A stretch of 64,000 nt of DNA from Streptococcaceae bacterium (lineage in GTDB: Bacteria > Bacillota > Bacilli > Lactobacillales > Streptococcaceae), in contig CABIZZ010000002.1 of NCBI GenBank assembly GCA_902363395.1, positions 124,001 to 188,000 of the forward strand, given 5' to 3'. The notes below the pieces were generated by a model that saw nothing but the letters and a program-made list of their open reading frames with translations, searched no databases and was not told the DNA's origin. The translations under genes were made by a program, and so were the position numbers. Shown piece by piece: positions 24,240 to 34,004 of this stretch (the stretch's first letter is position 1; each line of letters starts with the position of its first letter).

Positions 24240-24770
24240 TTACCGATCCACCACTCGCGCTTCAAAGTGAGCCGGTTCATCGTCTACATTGGTGATGGTG
24301 ATGTTGTAGGGTTTTCGTTCCGTCACCCCAAATACTTCCTCTACTTCCCCTTGAACCACTATTCCATCGTTTTCTAAATAGAAATTCTTACTTTTATCAT
24401 TCGGTAAGTCTTTACGCTCTGTTTTGTCTTTTAAAAAAATTAGCTCCGTTATTGTTTGATTTTCAACATTATAGACTATATTACTGTCTTTCATTCCCCA
24501 ACCTTTTCGACCGGACAATTTTAATTTCGCATCGTCTAATTTTTTAAAATGAAGTTCCGAACTATACTCTAGCTGGTCCGTATTTGGATAAACTCTCAAT
24601 TGAACACTTTGACCAGGCTGGAGGGTGTAGCTTCCATAAGTAAAAATCGAATAAACAAACCAGACTGCAAATGATGCATATAAGAAGCCAATGATCTTTC
24701 GTGAACGTTTGCTTTTAAAACGACGTAAAAGTAAGACGAGAGAAATAATAAATATCAGGGGTGTTACCAT
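24240..24770 (-). CDS. Membrane-anchored protein of the SYTLxPGxS family
   Basis: A 176-residue close paralog of the product of 23653, with the same N-terminal 75 residues and C-terminal 20 and a divergent centre (KLSGRKGWGMKDSNIVYN). It is the product of a tandem duplication. The ATG at 24770 has the same AGGAAG leader as the neighbour. Function unknown, with an immunity role inferred from context only. Confidence 0.65.
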   Translation of the reverse strand: MVTPLIFIISLVLLLRRFKSKRSRKIIGFLYASFAVWFVYSIFTYGSYTLQPGQSVQLRVYPNTDQLEYSSELHFKKLDDAKLKLSGRKGWGMKDSNIVYNVENQTITELIFLKDKTERKDLPNDKSKNFYLENDGIVVQGEVEEVFGVTERKPYNITITNVDDEPAHFEARVVDR

Positions 24771-24893
24771 TTGTCTTCCTTTCTTGCAACTTGAATGGGT
24801 ACTCACACTTTAAGATTCATTTTTAAATAAAACAAAAAGCAAAGAAGGGGCTCGAACAATCACGAATGTCTGTAGCAGCACCTATATCTATAT

Positions 24894-25427
24894 TTAGGCA
24901 TATAAGATCCGATATATATTTTCCATGAAACCGTCAATCTCGCCTCGAACAATTTTCAACAGACGCTCTTCTTCGGATTGCGAGATAGAGACTCCTTCTC
25001 TTTTTCCACTGTCGTTATCCTGAGAATAGTTAGAATAAACTAAATTAAGGTCTTTATCTAACACGAAAGCTACATATGTTTGTTTATCATTAACTTGTGT
25101 AACGAAAAATAACTGAAAATCTTTTGCATCTTTCTGAGGAGGGCTGATTTTCAAATGTACATCTCCTTCTATTTCAAGTGGATAAATGACTCCATCTAGA
25201 CGAATAGCGCCATCAGATGGAATGATGTATCCCGCTTTACGTATTTGAGATGCGTACTTTTCCGACGTCATTAAATAATGAAGAGCTTCGATTCTATCCT
25301 GTTTTTCAAAAGCTGTTTTTAGAGTACTGGATTCTTGAGAATTTTTAAAAGTAAGATACAAAGGAATGACTAATAAGATAAAAGATACTATTATCAACCA
25401 CTTAAACTGTTTCATTTTATCTAACAT
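24894..25427 (-). CDS. Membrane-anchored protein, unknown
   Basis: A 177-residue protein with one N-terminal transmembrane segment (KWLIIVSFILLVIPLYLTF) and an extracytoplasmic domain containing RLDGVIYPLEIEGDVHL and TYVAFVLDKDLNLVY. The family is not recognised. The start at 25427 is preceded by GAGGTGG. It is transcribed with its polytopic neighbours toward the immunity island. Confidence 0.55.
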   Translation of the reverse strand: MLDKMKQFKWLIIVSFILLVIPLYLTFKNSQESSTLKTAFEKQDRIEALHYLMTSEKYASQIRKAGYIIPSDGAIRLDGVIYPLEIEGDVHLKISPPQKDAKDFQLFFVTQVNDKQTYVAFVLDKDLNLVYSNYSQDNDSGKREGVSISQSEEERLLKIVRGEIDGFMENIYRILYA

Positions 25428-25484
25428 TACTCTTACCACCTCTTTCCAAATAGTCAAAGAAGGCTTTCTGATTCTTCTTTCACC

Positions 25485-26438
25485 CTATCTCTTCTTTTTT
25501 ATCTGAGAATAAACGAAACTGATCGTAGCATCCAACAGAATGGCATATCCAAAAATTCTTATGGTTACTATGAGCCAGCTTGGGCTATGTTCAGCATCTA
25601 TATTCAATATTTTTAAAGAAACTGCTAGAGTCAAAAATAAGACAACCTCTGTAGTCAAGCGGTGCTTGGCCTTTTTGAGATCTATGGTTTTCAAAAAGAA
25701 CTGACTCTGGTCTTCCTTCGGTCCTTCTTCCCAATAGGTCTTATCCTTACTTCTTAGATAAAGGAGATAGCCAACTTCGACGATTAACCTTGAAAAAGCT
25801 GAAGTAAACACTACGTTACTCACAACCCCAAATGTTTGCACATAATAACCGGATAAACTAGCCAGCCCCCCGCCTAACAAAGTGATTCCGAAAATAAGCC
25901 AGAGGGAGGATTTGCTAAAGACACTAGAGGTGGCGATAGAATTCCCGGCAGCTCGTTTTTCTGAAAAGCCTCGTCCTAATTGCTTTTTTAACCAGCTGAC
26001 ATTATAAACTGTCAAACCGATAAATAAAACAGTAAAACTCAACCAATAAATCAACGAGTAGATCAGCGAATCTTTTAGAACCTCATTCGTTAAAATAGTG
26101 AGAATATAATCCATTAAAACTAATGAGAGATGGATCCCATTGATCAGTACAAAGAGCATCGCAGTACTAAAGAATTGATGCTTGTAGATGAATGGTTTGC
26201 TGAATGACATGATTTGACAGACCAGCATGAGTAATAGAAGGAGACATAGAAAGCGAAAAGGAACATTCGAAAAGGGATCTACAGTGAAATGCTCCTTGAT
26301 AAAAAAGTATAGATGAGTCAGGTCGATGCTCCCTACAAACAAACCAGCCCAGGCCAAACTCAACATTCTCACAGAAGCTCGCGTGGAACCCAGCGCTTGA
26401 AAATAGTCCTTATTTAATGCTTCTGACTGACGGTTCAT
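25485..26438 (-). CDS. Polytopic membrane protein, unknown
   Basis: A 317-residue protein with about eight transmembrane helices and a short charged C-terminus. There are no motifs I can tie to a family. It begins 6 nt after the stop of the upstream gene, whose end supplies a GAGGAG ribosome site, so the two are coupled. It belongs to the run of membrane proteins flanking the T7SS. Confidence 0.6.
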   Translation of the reverse strand: MNRQSEALNKDYFQALGSTRASVRMLSLAWAGLFVGSIDLTHLYFFIKEHFTVDPFSNVPFRFLCLLLLLMLVCQIMSFSKPFIYKHQFFSTAMLFVLINGIHLSLVLMDYILTILTNEVLKDSLIYSLIYWLSFTVLFIGLTVYNVSWLKKQLGRGFSEKRAAGNSIATSSVFSKSSLWLIFGITLLGGGLASLSGYYVQTFGVVSNVVFTSAFSRLIVEVGYLLYLRSKDKTYWEEGPKEDQSQFFLKTIDLKKAKHRLTTEVVLFLTLAVSLKILNIDAEHSPSWLIVTIRIFGYAILLDATISFVYSQIKKKR

Positions 26439-26444
26439 ATCCTA

Positions 26445-27320
26445 CTACTCCTCTTCTAACTGACCACTTTTGACCAACTTCTTATAATAGCGTTTGCTGT
26501 ACCAGTCACGGTCACTAATTCCCAGATACTCTTTGTATTCCATCGGATACTTATGAATATAGTAGGCTTGAACAATATGTACATTGATTAGAAAAGCCAC
26601 TAAATAAGCATAAGCAATAAACAAAACAATTAACAACAAGCCTAAAGGATAAAAATACCACAAAATTGGTAACTTATTTACCAGATAATAAACTAAAGAT
26701 ACAGGAAAAAGAAGGGCCATCATTCCTAGTGTCATCAACAGGACTTTCTTCAGAATTGGTTTTGGCTCCTCATCATTCAATCGTCTCTTGATATTCTGAA
26801 TACTATTGATAACTATCCAGAAAAAGAAAGCTATTCCCACAATCAACTGAAGCCAGAACCCCAGCAGAGTATAGGCATCGAAGGCTACAGCACTTGCATA
26901 ATAACTCACGGATACAAATCCGCCCCAGCCCATTGCAAAATAAAAAGGAAAGTAGGTCCAGACTTGACGATTTAGACTATTTTTCGGCCAGAACATAGGG
27001 AATAGAGCAAATAGAAATGTACAATAAGAAAGTAAATTCACTGGGAACAAAAAACTTCCTATCTTGCTAATTAAGACAGCAGATTCATAAGAAATATAAT
27101 GTAGGTCTTTATCACTCGCAATTCCTTGTGGAGCTGCTAAAAGATTTACATAAATCAAAATCCCGAACATAAATATTCCGACAATAAAAACTGTAAAGAT
27201 ACGCTTAAGAAGGCTCATATGAATGGGATTTGGCATTCCTGCAGTCAGTGAAAACTTGCCACTGGTTACGATCTTTTTACTGTCTTCAAAATCAGCTCCA
27301 AATAAACCAATTCTTTTCAT
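26445..27320 (-). CDS. Polytopic membrane protein, homolog of the gene after the LXG effector
   Basis: A 291-residue protein with about seven transmembrane helices. It is a clear paralog of the product of 40988-41866. Both begin MKRI, share FxLTAGMPNPIHM near residue 30, share RRLNDEE in the middle, and end with an almost identical segment (HIVQAYYIHKYPMEYKEYLG and following). The last 130 bp of the two genes are nearly identical in DNA, which points to recent duplication or gene conversion. If the gene at 40988 encodes LXG immunity, this is an orphan immunity gene. Confidence 0.7.
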   Translation of the reverse strand: MKRIGLFGADFEDSKKIVTSGKFSLTAGMPNPIHMSLLKRIFTVFIVGIFMFGILIYVNLLAAPQGIASDKDLHYISYESAVLISKIGSFLFPVNLLSYCTFLFALFPMFWPKNSLNRQVWTYFPFYFAMGWGGFVSVSYYASAVAFDAYTLLGFWLQLIVGIAFFFWIVINSIQNIKRRLNDEEPKPILKKVLLMTLGMMALLFPVSLVYYLVNKLPILWYFYPLGLLLIVLFIAYAYLVAFLINVHIVQAYYIHKYPMEYKEYLGISDRDWYSKRYYKKLVKSGQLEEE

Positions 27321-27323
27321 TCC

Positions 27324-27992
27324 TTACTCTCCACTGTCGTCCTGCTCTTTCTTAAAGAGCACTTTCCCTTGGCTATATAGCTTCATAATTTTCACAAAAC
27401 GAACTGGATTGTTTTGGTTATACATTAACACGAGTACATAGAATAATAATCCACCCATCCAGAATTCATTACCTAGTTCAATCTCCTGACCAAATTTTTG
27501 AGTACAGCTATAAAAAACATAGAACAAGTAGATATTAGTGGCAATGATTAGAAAACGAACGAATCGGAAGATTTTTGTTGACAACTTAGCTGGATCAAAG
27601 TTATCTTCCCCCACCATCAAGTTATGAGAAGCCGCATAGTAAAAGACCTTCTCTGTCGTCGGCCGGGCCTTGCGAACATTTTTATATAGTCCTCGTTCAA
27701 GAATCGCAAACAGGAACAAAAACTCTGCCAACCACAATAATAGAATAAAAGTCAGACTGGTCCAGTTGTAAACTCCTATACTCATAGCCGCAAGGAAGCC
27801 AAAGCCTCCCGTTCCACCAGCCATAAAGAAAATTACCAATTCAGGAATGTAGGCGTTGGTCTTTCGAGCCCCTTCAGTATTAAGCAAGACGCTCTTAGGA
27901 GCGGCTAAAGCCTCTCCGGTCTTTTGGTCATAATAGACCGCCTGACCATCACATTCGCCAATAAAGACACGACGACGTCTCAGAAAAAACAT
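27324..27992 (-). CDS. Membrane protein, MFFxRRR family, copy 1
   Basis: A 222-residue protein. The N-terminus holds FFLRRRRVF, then AVYYDQKTGEALAAPKS, then about four transmembrane helices. It is a paralog of the product of 28859-29626, which has the same head and the same NQNNPVRFVKI/NQNNFVRILKL motif after the last helix. Function unknown. It is separated from the next gene by 3 nt and is part of the membrane-protein operon. Confidence 0.6.
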   Translation of the reverse strand: MFFLRRRRVFIGECDGQAVYYDQKTGEALAAPKSVLLNTEGARKTNAYIPELVIFFMAGGTGGFGFLAAMSIGVYNWTSLTFILLLWLAEFLFLFAILERGLYKNVRKARPTTEKVFYYAASHNLMVGEDNFDPAKLSTKIFRFVRFLIIATNIYLFYVFYSCTQKFGQEIELGNEFWMGGLLFYVLVLMYNQNNPVRFVKIMKLYSQGKVLFKKEQDDSGE

Positions 27993-28068
27993 ACATACCT
28001 CTTTCTAATCATGAAAATAAGTTCTTAAAATCTCCTATCCATTAGGAACAAGCTTCAAAATGAAAAAA

Positions 28069-28767
28069 CTACTCTTCATATTCTGGGTGTTTGCGTACAT
28101 AGAGCGCCGCCTGGACTCCATCCACTATGAGAGCTGGTAAAAAGAGATTCATCAAGATGCCCAAGAAAACACCAAAGACATTCTCAATGTAGCCAGTAAT
28201 AATAGCTGGCGCTAACAATACAGCTACAAAAGCAACTCCAACATTAAACAATCGCTCTTGCTTCTTGCCTTTTTCTTTACCATCATAAGTCTCCCACCGG
28301 TTGAAAGCCCAGATTTTCCCCTGATTTTTAGGAAGATAATACCAGGAGTAGAGACCTGTAGAAAAAAGCAGGATACATAGAGCTACGAGATTGTAAATAA
28401 GTGCCAAGCCTGAATAGATCCCGTCATTACCAACTAGCATAACCAAGCCTGTAAAAGTCATGTCAACGTTTAAAATCAAAACAAGTAAGGAAACAAAAAG
28501 ATAGATAAAACTCTTAAATCTCACAATAAAACGATCGAAGAAAGAGAGTGGGATTGCTACACCACTAATAACCATGCAAATAATGAACAAGATTTTATAA
28601 ATGCCAATATAATCGATATAGGTCGTCCCAAAAAATCCTATAAAAGAGACTGCTAGTGTAATCCAAGGTAGAAGCTTGATATAGCCTAAACTAACCCCAT
28701 TTGTAATCAAAGGGCCGTGGTAGCGTTCTTCGATCACTACTTTCTTTTTCTTTGAAGCTTTTGACAT
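28069..28767 (-). CDS. Polytopic membrane protein, unknown
   Basis: A 232-residue protein with a basic head (SKASKKKKVV) and about six transmembrane helices. There is a conserved-looking GPLITNGVSLGYIKLLPW segment before the first helix and GVQAALYVRKHPEYEE at the end, which recalls the YYIHKYPMEYKEY end of the neighbour family. The ribosome site GGAGGGGGAG is strong. Function unknown. Confidence 0.55.
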   Translation of the reverse strand: MSKASKKKKVVIEERYHGPLITNGVSLGYIKLLPWITLAVSFIGFFGTTYIDYIGIYKILFIICMVISGVAIPLSFFDRFIVRFKSFIYLFVSLLVLILNVDMTFTGLVMLVGNDGIYSGLALIYNLVALCILLFSTGLYSWYYLPKNQGKIWAFNRWETYDGKEKGKKQERLFNVGVAFVAVLLAPAIITGYIENVFGVFLGILMNLFLPALIVDGVQAALYVRKHPEYEE

Positions 28768-28858
28768 GAACTCCCCCTCCTTGAATGGACTGATTGATTT
28801 TATCCAAGAAAACTATTTTCCTTTCATTACTTTTTCCATCATGTCCATTTTCTTCCTT

Positions 28859-29626
28859 CTATTTCAAAACTTGGTTTTTATCCTTCTCTAGTTCGGTGAT
28901 GATAGGTTCTTGATCTGTTCCCATCCTCACTTTTAGATAGACATCTAGATCGTCATCAGCTCTACATATCACACTAATTTCCCCCTCCTCAAACCGTTGT
29001 GACAATTTCAAGATTCTAACGAAATTATTTTGATTGAACCCAACAAAAGCAACTCCCAACAAAAGACCTGCAAATATAATCTTAAAAATCTCTCCTCCAA
29101 TCGGTTGCCCCAACAAGTCTTTAAAGCGGGAAATAAAATCATAGACATAGTAGAAACCTACTGCAGGAATAGTAAATAAGAGTGCATTAAAATATAAAAA
29201 AGCACCTTTACTAAAACCTTTTTCCGTCTTTTCCTCTTCGTCTTGATTTTCGTCATCGGGATAAATCATAGTAGTCAGACAAACCGTTTGGGTAGTCACT
29301 TGAGCTATATTGACATTTCTATACAAGGCTCGTTCTACAAGGAGAGTGACAAAAGCAAATTCTGCTATCCAGATAAGAATAACACTCCAAAAAGTAGTCA
29401 TGCTATAAGTTCCTTGTAAAAATAGACTAAAGAAGGAAGAAATGCCACCCCCGCTAAACATAAAGAAAACAACTAATAGAGGAATATGCCGATTCATCCT
29501 GCTCGATTTCTCTGTATCCAACAGCTTGCTCTTTGGAGCTTCTAAAACTTCGTGGGTTTTACGATCATAATAAATGGCTTTGTCATAATATTGATTCAAA
29601 TAAAAACGACGTCTTCTAAAAAACAT
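28859..29626 (-). CDS. Membrane protein, MFFxRRR family, copy 2
   Basis: A 255-residue paralog of the product of 27324-27992. It has FFRRRRFYLNQYYDKAIYYD at the head, then VLEAPKSKLLDTEKSSR, four predicted helices, and a charged tail of about 35 residues absent from the other copy. The loop after helix 2 carries an acidic insert (DDENQDEEEKTEKG). Function unknown. Confidence 0.6.
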   Translation of the reverse strand: MFFRRRRFYLNQYYDKAIYYDRKTHEVLEAPKSKLLDTEKSSRMNRHIPLLVVFFMFSGGGISSFFSLFLQGTYSMTTFWSVILIWIAEFAFVTLLVERALYRNVNIAQVTTQTVCLTTMIYPDDENQDEEEKTEKGFSKGAFLYFNALLFTIPAVGFYYVYDFISRFKDLLGQPIGGEIFKIIFAGLLLGVAFVGFNQNNFVRILKLSQRFEEGEISVICRADDDLDVYLKVRMGTDQEPIITELEKDKNQVLK

Positions 29627-29649
29627 ATCTGTCCCTTTCTCACCCCAGT

Positions 29650-30054
29650 CTATTCCAAGTATTTCTTGGCATAGTCTTCGTAGCTTGGTTGCTCTTTTTT
29701 ATTCATCGCATACAGCAAGAGTCCGCTCAAATCATCCTTTTCTGAACTCGGTTGAATCATGATGGCAACATTTCTGTCCTGATCTGGGAAAATCACAGAA
29801 TAAGACTCACCATTTTGCTCGATTTTGTAGTATACAAGATTCCCTTTTTTCTCAATAGACTTTTGTTTATAGGGATATTCTTCTCCGTCTATTGTCACAG
29901 TGTCTTTGGTAAAGACCAGCACACCATTTTTCTTATCGCCTGTTTGGACTTTCCATTCCCCTTCGAGCTTAGCCGAAGATGTACCACAAGCCGCTAACAG
30001 AACCAAAGAAAGAGACAGAAGAACCGCAGCCATTATTTTTTTCATTTTACCCAT
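29650..30054 (-). CDS. Small lipoprotein, unknown
   Basis: A 134-residue protein with a lipoprotein signal peptide; the lipobox LLAAC places the lipidated cysteine at residue 23. The mature part contains LEGEWKVQTGDKKNGVLVFT and looks like a small lipocalin-like or DUF5640-like beta domain. The first ATG (30054) is 11 nt from an AGGAG site. It heads the run of membrane-protein genes, with a TATACT box near 30175 upstream. Confidence 0.65.
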   Translation of the reverse strand: MGKMKKIMAAVLLSLSLVLLAACGTSSAKLEGEWKVQTGDKKNGVLVFTKDTVTIDGEEYPYKQKSIEKKGNLVYYKIEQNGESYSVIFPDQDRNVAIMIQPSSEKDDLSGLLLYAMNKKEQPSYEDYAKKYLE

Positions 30055-30218
30055 TATGATTTTACACTCCTAAAATTTTATTATTTTCCCTCTCCTACAA
30101 AAAACTCGGACCCCTTTCACTCACTTGTAAAAACAGTCCTAGACTCATAGGATCGGGGAAATTTACATAGAACTAGTATACCATAAATGCTAGATGGCAG
30201 AATGGATCTGGGCACAAG

Positions 30219-30396
30219 AGAGAGTGGGACAGAAATCGGTAATTCGTTAGAATTCGATTTCGTCGTCCCACCTCCGCACAGTTGAGTAGGGCTGTAAAAG
30301 CTGATGAAATCAGCGTAGTAGAGCCCACTCAACCACTGCGTCTTGTTAAACAATCCCAAAATAATTGAGAGGCTAGGACTTTTGTCCCAGCCTCTT
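30219..30396. repeat. 177-bp intergenic repeat, copy 1
   Basis: It begins GAGAGTGGGACAGAAATCGG and ends with the hairpin GAGGCTAGGAC/GTCCCAGCCTC. A near-identical copy lies in the opposite orientation at 55474-55649. Internal arms GTGGGAC and GTCCCAC also pair. It lies in the 394-bp gap before the small membrane-protein gene, which holds no other gene I can support. Confidence 0.8.
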
Positions 30397-30448
30397 ATTT
30401 CGATCATCCTAGTGGACTTTTTTGAAGAATTCTTACTGACAGCTCATC

Positions 30449-31003
30449 CTACAAGCCTTTTGCCAGCTCTCCTAATTTTTCGATCCGATCATGAAGGGTT
30501 TCTACATTGAGATTTTCGTGCTGGTAGGCGCACAAAACACCATTCTCATAAAAGACTTGCTCTGGCAGCTGGACCTGCGGTGGCTGAGGACACTCAATCA
30601 TGACTACACTGAAGACTCCACCAGGCCCAGTTTGCTCCATGGTATTGCCTACGAAATGATAGGTAAAGGCTCTAAATTGCCAGTCCTTGTAGGCACCTGA
30701 GATCACATAGGCCACCTTTCGCTCATGACCACGGCCAAAGGGATAGTACGTAAAGTTGGCATATTTTTCAACAAAGGGACTTTGGAAGGGAGTGATGGTC
30801 CGATCCTGATCCATCTTCTTCTTCGAATAATCTCTGTAATAGTCATTCCCCTGCGCTCGATCGAACTGGTAACCATGCAAGGAAGCAAAAGCCTGATACA
30901 CCTTATTGCTTTTCTGAGCATAACTGACGGCCCAATAAACAATCCCTACAACGAAAACAAGAATGACAAGCATTAAAATAATAAATAAGGTAACAAAAAC
31001 CAT
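30449..31003 (-). CDS. Single-pass membrane protein at the end of the T7SS locus
   Basis: A 184-residue protein with one N-terminal transmembrane segment (about residues 4-27) and a cytosolic or external domain that contains FASLHGYQFDRAQGNDYYRD and HERKVAYVISGAYKDWQFRA. The family is not recognised. It follows esaA on the same strand with a 112-bp gap and its own AGGAG site. It may be an accessory of the secretion locus. Confidence 0.55.
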   Translation of the reverse strand: MVFVTLFIILMLVILVFVVGIVYWAVSYAQKSNKVYQAFASLHGYQFDRAQGNDYYRDYSKKKMDQDRTITPFQSPFVEKYANFTYYPFGRGHERKVAYVISGAYKDWQFRAFTYHFVGNTMEQTGPGGVFSVVMIECPQPPQVQLPEQVFYENGVLCAYQHENLNVETLHDRIEKLGELAKGL

Positions 31004-31115
31004 ACCATACTCCTTCTATTATAAAGAGAGAGAACCAAAAGGTCCTCTCTCAAAATCTAGTTTCTATCGTCTACTACCATTGATCTAGAAGCAATCTTAG
31101 ACAGCAGAATGACAC

Positions 31116-33860
31116 CTATTCAAAGTGTTCCTCTTCTTCTTTTTCAGCAGCTTCTTCTCTTTTTTGACGAGAATACTCTCTGATCATCAATCCAGTAGCG
31201 ATATTTGTTAGAAGCAAAATAACAAGTAGATAGGCCCATATTGGCGTAGTTGACAAAACACTCGATTGATTAGTCTTTTCAGTTACAATTGGTTTTGCCA
31301 AGAAGTTAAGAACTGCTTGGTTATCTGTTCCATTTGATCGAGCATTTGAAAGTACACCTTGGAAGTTTTTATTAAATTCCGTGCTCTCTTCAATATTCTT
31401 GCTCTGATTCTTAATGAGCGTTTCGGTTTGTTGATGAACTTGCTTCACTTCTTCTTGAACTTTTTTAGACTGTTCTGATAATGAGTTAAATTGTGTTTCC
31501 ATAGAACCGATTACACTTCCATTTGAGTTAATCGTTTCAGATGTGTTTTTAGTGCTTGATGCAAGTCTGGTAACAATATCAAGCAAACCGTCACTACTTT
31601 CATCAGTTGTATAGATCTTATTAGTTGCTAAGCCATCTCCTGAATTTGTTGCAGAAACTTCTATGAGTTCTGGACCATTTTTCTGCCATTCTTCATATTC
31701 TTGTTTTAGCTTAGCACTTGCCGCTTGATACCATTTAGTTAGATCTTCGATACTGGCTGTAAAGTAATTATTTGGAAGTTCAGCACCTTGAAGTTGCGGA
31801 AGGGAATCTATCTGTGCTTGAAGCTGGTTTATCTGCATACTCAACTTAACATATAAGTCAATTCCTGATTTCCGATATTGATCAACATCTTTTTGTTGTA
31901 ATTTATCGGCCACAGAAGTTGCCGAAATATTTCCATACATCTTAGCAATAGAGTCACCTGCTGGATTAGCAACATCAACAGCATAGGACGAGGATGGACT
32001 ACCATAGATATTTTTAACGGTCGTTGCTGCCGTATCGATTCGGGAAAGTTGCTCAAAAACAGTGGACAAATCACTATGAATCAAAGCTTCACTACCCTTA
32101 TTCTTGTCATAGAAGAAGCTGTACTGCATAGGTATCTTCTCACTACCAACCTGAAGATCGAACGAGATCGTGTTTAGACCATAATCAGGAGTATACTGGA
32201 TTTGCAGTTGAATAGGGGTTGGATCTGAAATGGTTGCTGTACTTGGAACTACCGTAGCTGACTTAGCTCCATGAACTTGAACATTTGCAACACTAATTGG
32301 AGTAGCGTTGTATTTATTTGTTCCACTTTTCTCAGTTGTTACTTCTGGATAGACATTATCCAATGTCACTGTTTTTGAGTCAGTTGATGGTAATACATCA
32401 TTAGCAACTGTTATAAATGTATAACCTGGCATTGACCCTGTAGTCGAACCTTTCACGCTAGCGTACTGTGTCAATAAGTTTAATTTAGAATTATATGAAG
32501 CGATTTGTGCGTCTGTTAAAGCACCCAGTTCCTTAAGTTTAGTAAATAGACTAGCGTAGTCAGCTGGGTTTACACTAATGGAGGCAATGGTGCTATTGAC
32601 TTGATTGTCATAGTCTCCAGGCAATCTATCTGAGCTTGATAAAGTCGAAACCACCTGTTTAGCTAATGCTTCTCTTACACTATTTGTATCTACACCAGCA
32701 CTGACAGCTTTCGTAATATCAGACTCATTATCTCCCAAAGTAGAGGTGTCTACAATTGTTCCATCAAAGTAGTTCTGAGAAATCTGCGTACGAGAACCCT
32801 CTAAAGACGTCTTTAACGCTGTTAATTCTGTTTGAGTTTGAGTAACTTGCGCTTGGAAACCATTAATTCTTTGATTGTAGTTATCAATACGCTGAGATAA
32901 TTGTACTAAATAAGATGGTGGGATATTTGGATCTGTCGGCATCTCAGTATTTCCAAAAATATTTAAAGAATCATTTGTACTATTGTATAAGTTTTGATAC
33001 AAATTGTTATCTTTGTCATACTGATTCTTAGCAGAATTGCCTGCAACTTGGGCATTATGATTAGCAACTTGTGATTGCACTGCTTTATATTTTGAAATCG
33101 AATCAGTCTGGCCAAGCAGAGATTCTGCATTTGCTTTTAATAAATCCGTAGTCGAGGTTTTAAAATTTAATACAGACTGTTCGAAAGATCTGTTAGAAGA
33201 TTGAACACTCTCCGCTATTGAAGGGATCGTATCTAAGGATTTTATACTTTGATCAGCTGGCTGTAAGATTGACGTAGTCAAAGAGTTATAGATATTTGAC
33301 TCATCACCAACAATAGTATTCATCTGAATTTTAGCATCATCAAGATTATTAATGACACTTGTAAAGTACAAACGAATGGTTTCCTGGTTTAAGCTGTTAA
33401 CGTATTCTCCTACTTGCTGAGCCATTTCAAGCGACTGTTCTTTTTTGACAGATTCTTTTACTTTGTAGGTGATTTTAGCCTTTTCAGGATTAAAACTAGA
33501 CAGCTGTAAGACATTATGTGAAAAGTCTTTTGGAATATAAATAATTGCCTCTAGCGAATTATCTTTATATTGACTCTCCGCCTGGTCCCTAGACATGACT
33601 TTCCAACTAGTTTTTCCACTTTCATCTTTTGCTAACAATTTTGTAAAATCTTCACCAAAATTGTAGGAAACATTGTTTAGTTGATCCCCTTCGTCCTGGT
33701 TTACAATCCCAATACGAAGGTGTGTCTTTTCCTTACTTCCAAGAACAAATGAAAGTTTATCTGACTGTGCCATATAGGCAAGAATAGCAACCGTCATCAC
33801 CAAACATAAAATAATCAACCCTTTTCCAAGTAAGTATTTTTTAATTTTATTTATACTCAT
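31116..33860 (-). CDS. esaA: Type VII secretion protein EsaA
   Basis: EsaA is the large membrane subunit of the Firmicutes T7SSb, with one helix at each end and a long external arrow-like domain between. The 914-residue protein has helices at about 12-30 and 875-893 and a coiled-coil-rich, Ser/Thr/Gln-rich centre. The first 60 residues after the helix (RIGIVNQDEGDQLNNVSYNF) are typical of the YhgE/Pip-like EsaA family. It lies downstream of essC rather than near esxA, as in other streptococci, and 144 bp separate it from essC. Confidence 0.92.
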   Translation of the reverse strand: MSINKIKKYLLGKGLIILCLVMTVAILAYMAQSDKLSFVLGSKEKTHLRIGIVNQDEGDQLNNVSYNFGEDFTKLLAKDESGKTSWKVMSRDQAESQYKDNSLEAIIYIPKDFSHNVLQLSSFNPEKAKITYKVKESVKKEQSLEMAQQVGEYVNSLNQETIRLYFTSVINNLDDAKIQMNTIVGDESNIYNSLTTSILQPADQSIKSLDTIPSIAESVQSSNRSFEQSVLNFKTSTTDLLKANAESLLGQTDSISKYKAVQSQVANHNAQVAGNSAKNQYDKDNNLYQNLYNSTNDSLNIFGNTEMPTDPNIPPSYLVQLSQRIDNYNQRINGFQAQVTQTQTELTALKTSLEGSRTQISQNYFDGTIVDTSTLGDNESDITKAVSAGVDTNSVREALAKQVVSTLSSSDRLPGDYDNQVNSTIASISVNPADYASLFTKLKELGALTDAQIASYNSKLNLLTQYASVKGSTTGSMPGYTFITVANDVLPSTDSKTVTLDNVYPEVTTEKSGTNKYNATPISVANVQVHGAKSATVVPSTATISDPTPIQLQIQYTPDYGLNTISFDLQVGSEKIPMQYSFFYDKNKGSEALIHSDLSTVFEQLSRIDTAATTVKNIYGSPSSSYAVDVANPAGDSIAKMYGNISATSVADKLQQKDVDQYRKSGIDLYVKLSMQINQLQAQIDSLPQLQGAELPNNYFTASIEDLTKWYQAASAKLKQEYEEWQKNGPELIEVSATNSGDGLATNKIYTTDESSDGLLDIVTRLASSTKNTSETINSNGSVIGSMETQFNSLSEQSKKVQEEVKQVHQQTETLIKNQSKNIEESTEFNKNFQGVLSNARSNGTDNQAVLNFLAKPIVTEKTNQSSVLSTTPIWAYLLVILLLTNIATGLMIREYSRQKREEAAEKEEEEHFE

Positions 33861-34004
33861 TATGGCTTTTTCTCCTAAAATGATTTTACCTTATCATCAA
33901 AAAATATAAATGATGCTATTCCCCACAAGCAGTAGAAACAAAATCGCTTGTAGAGTTTCTTCTATTATAACACATTCAGAAAATCTTATGGAAACTTTCT
34001 GTAT

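Noticed and set aside
30117-30407. 96-codon frame across the 177-bp repeat
   Set aside because: It depends on the repeat and hairpin sequence, has no ribosome site and its inverted copy at 55.5 kb is not conserved as a frame.
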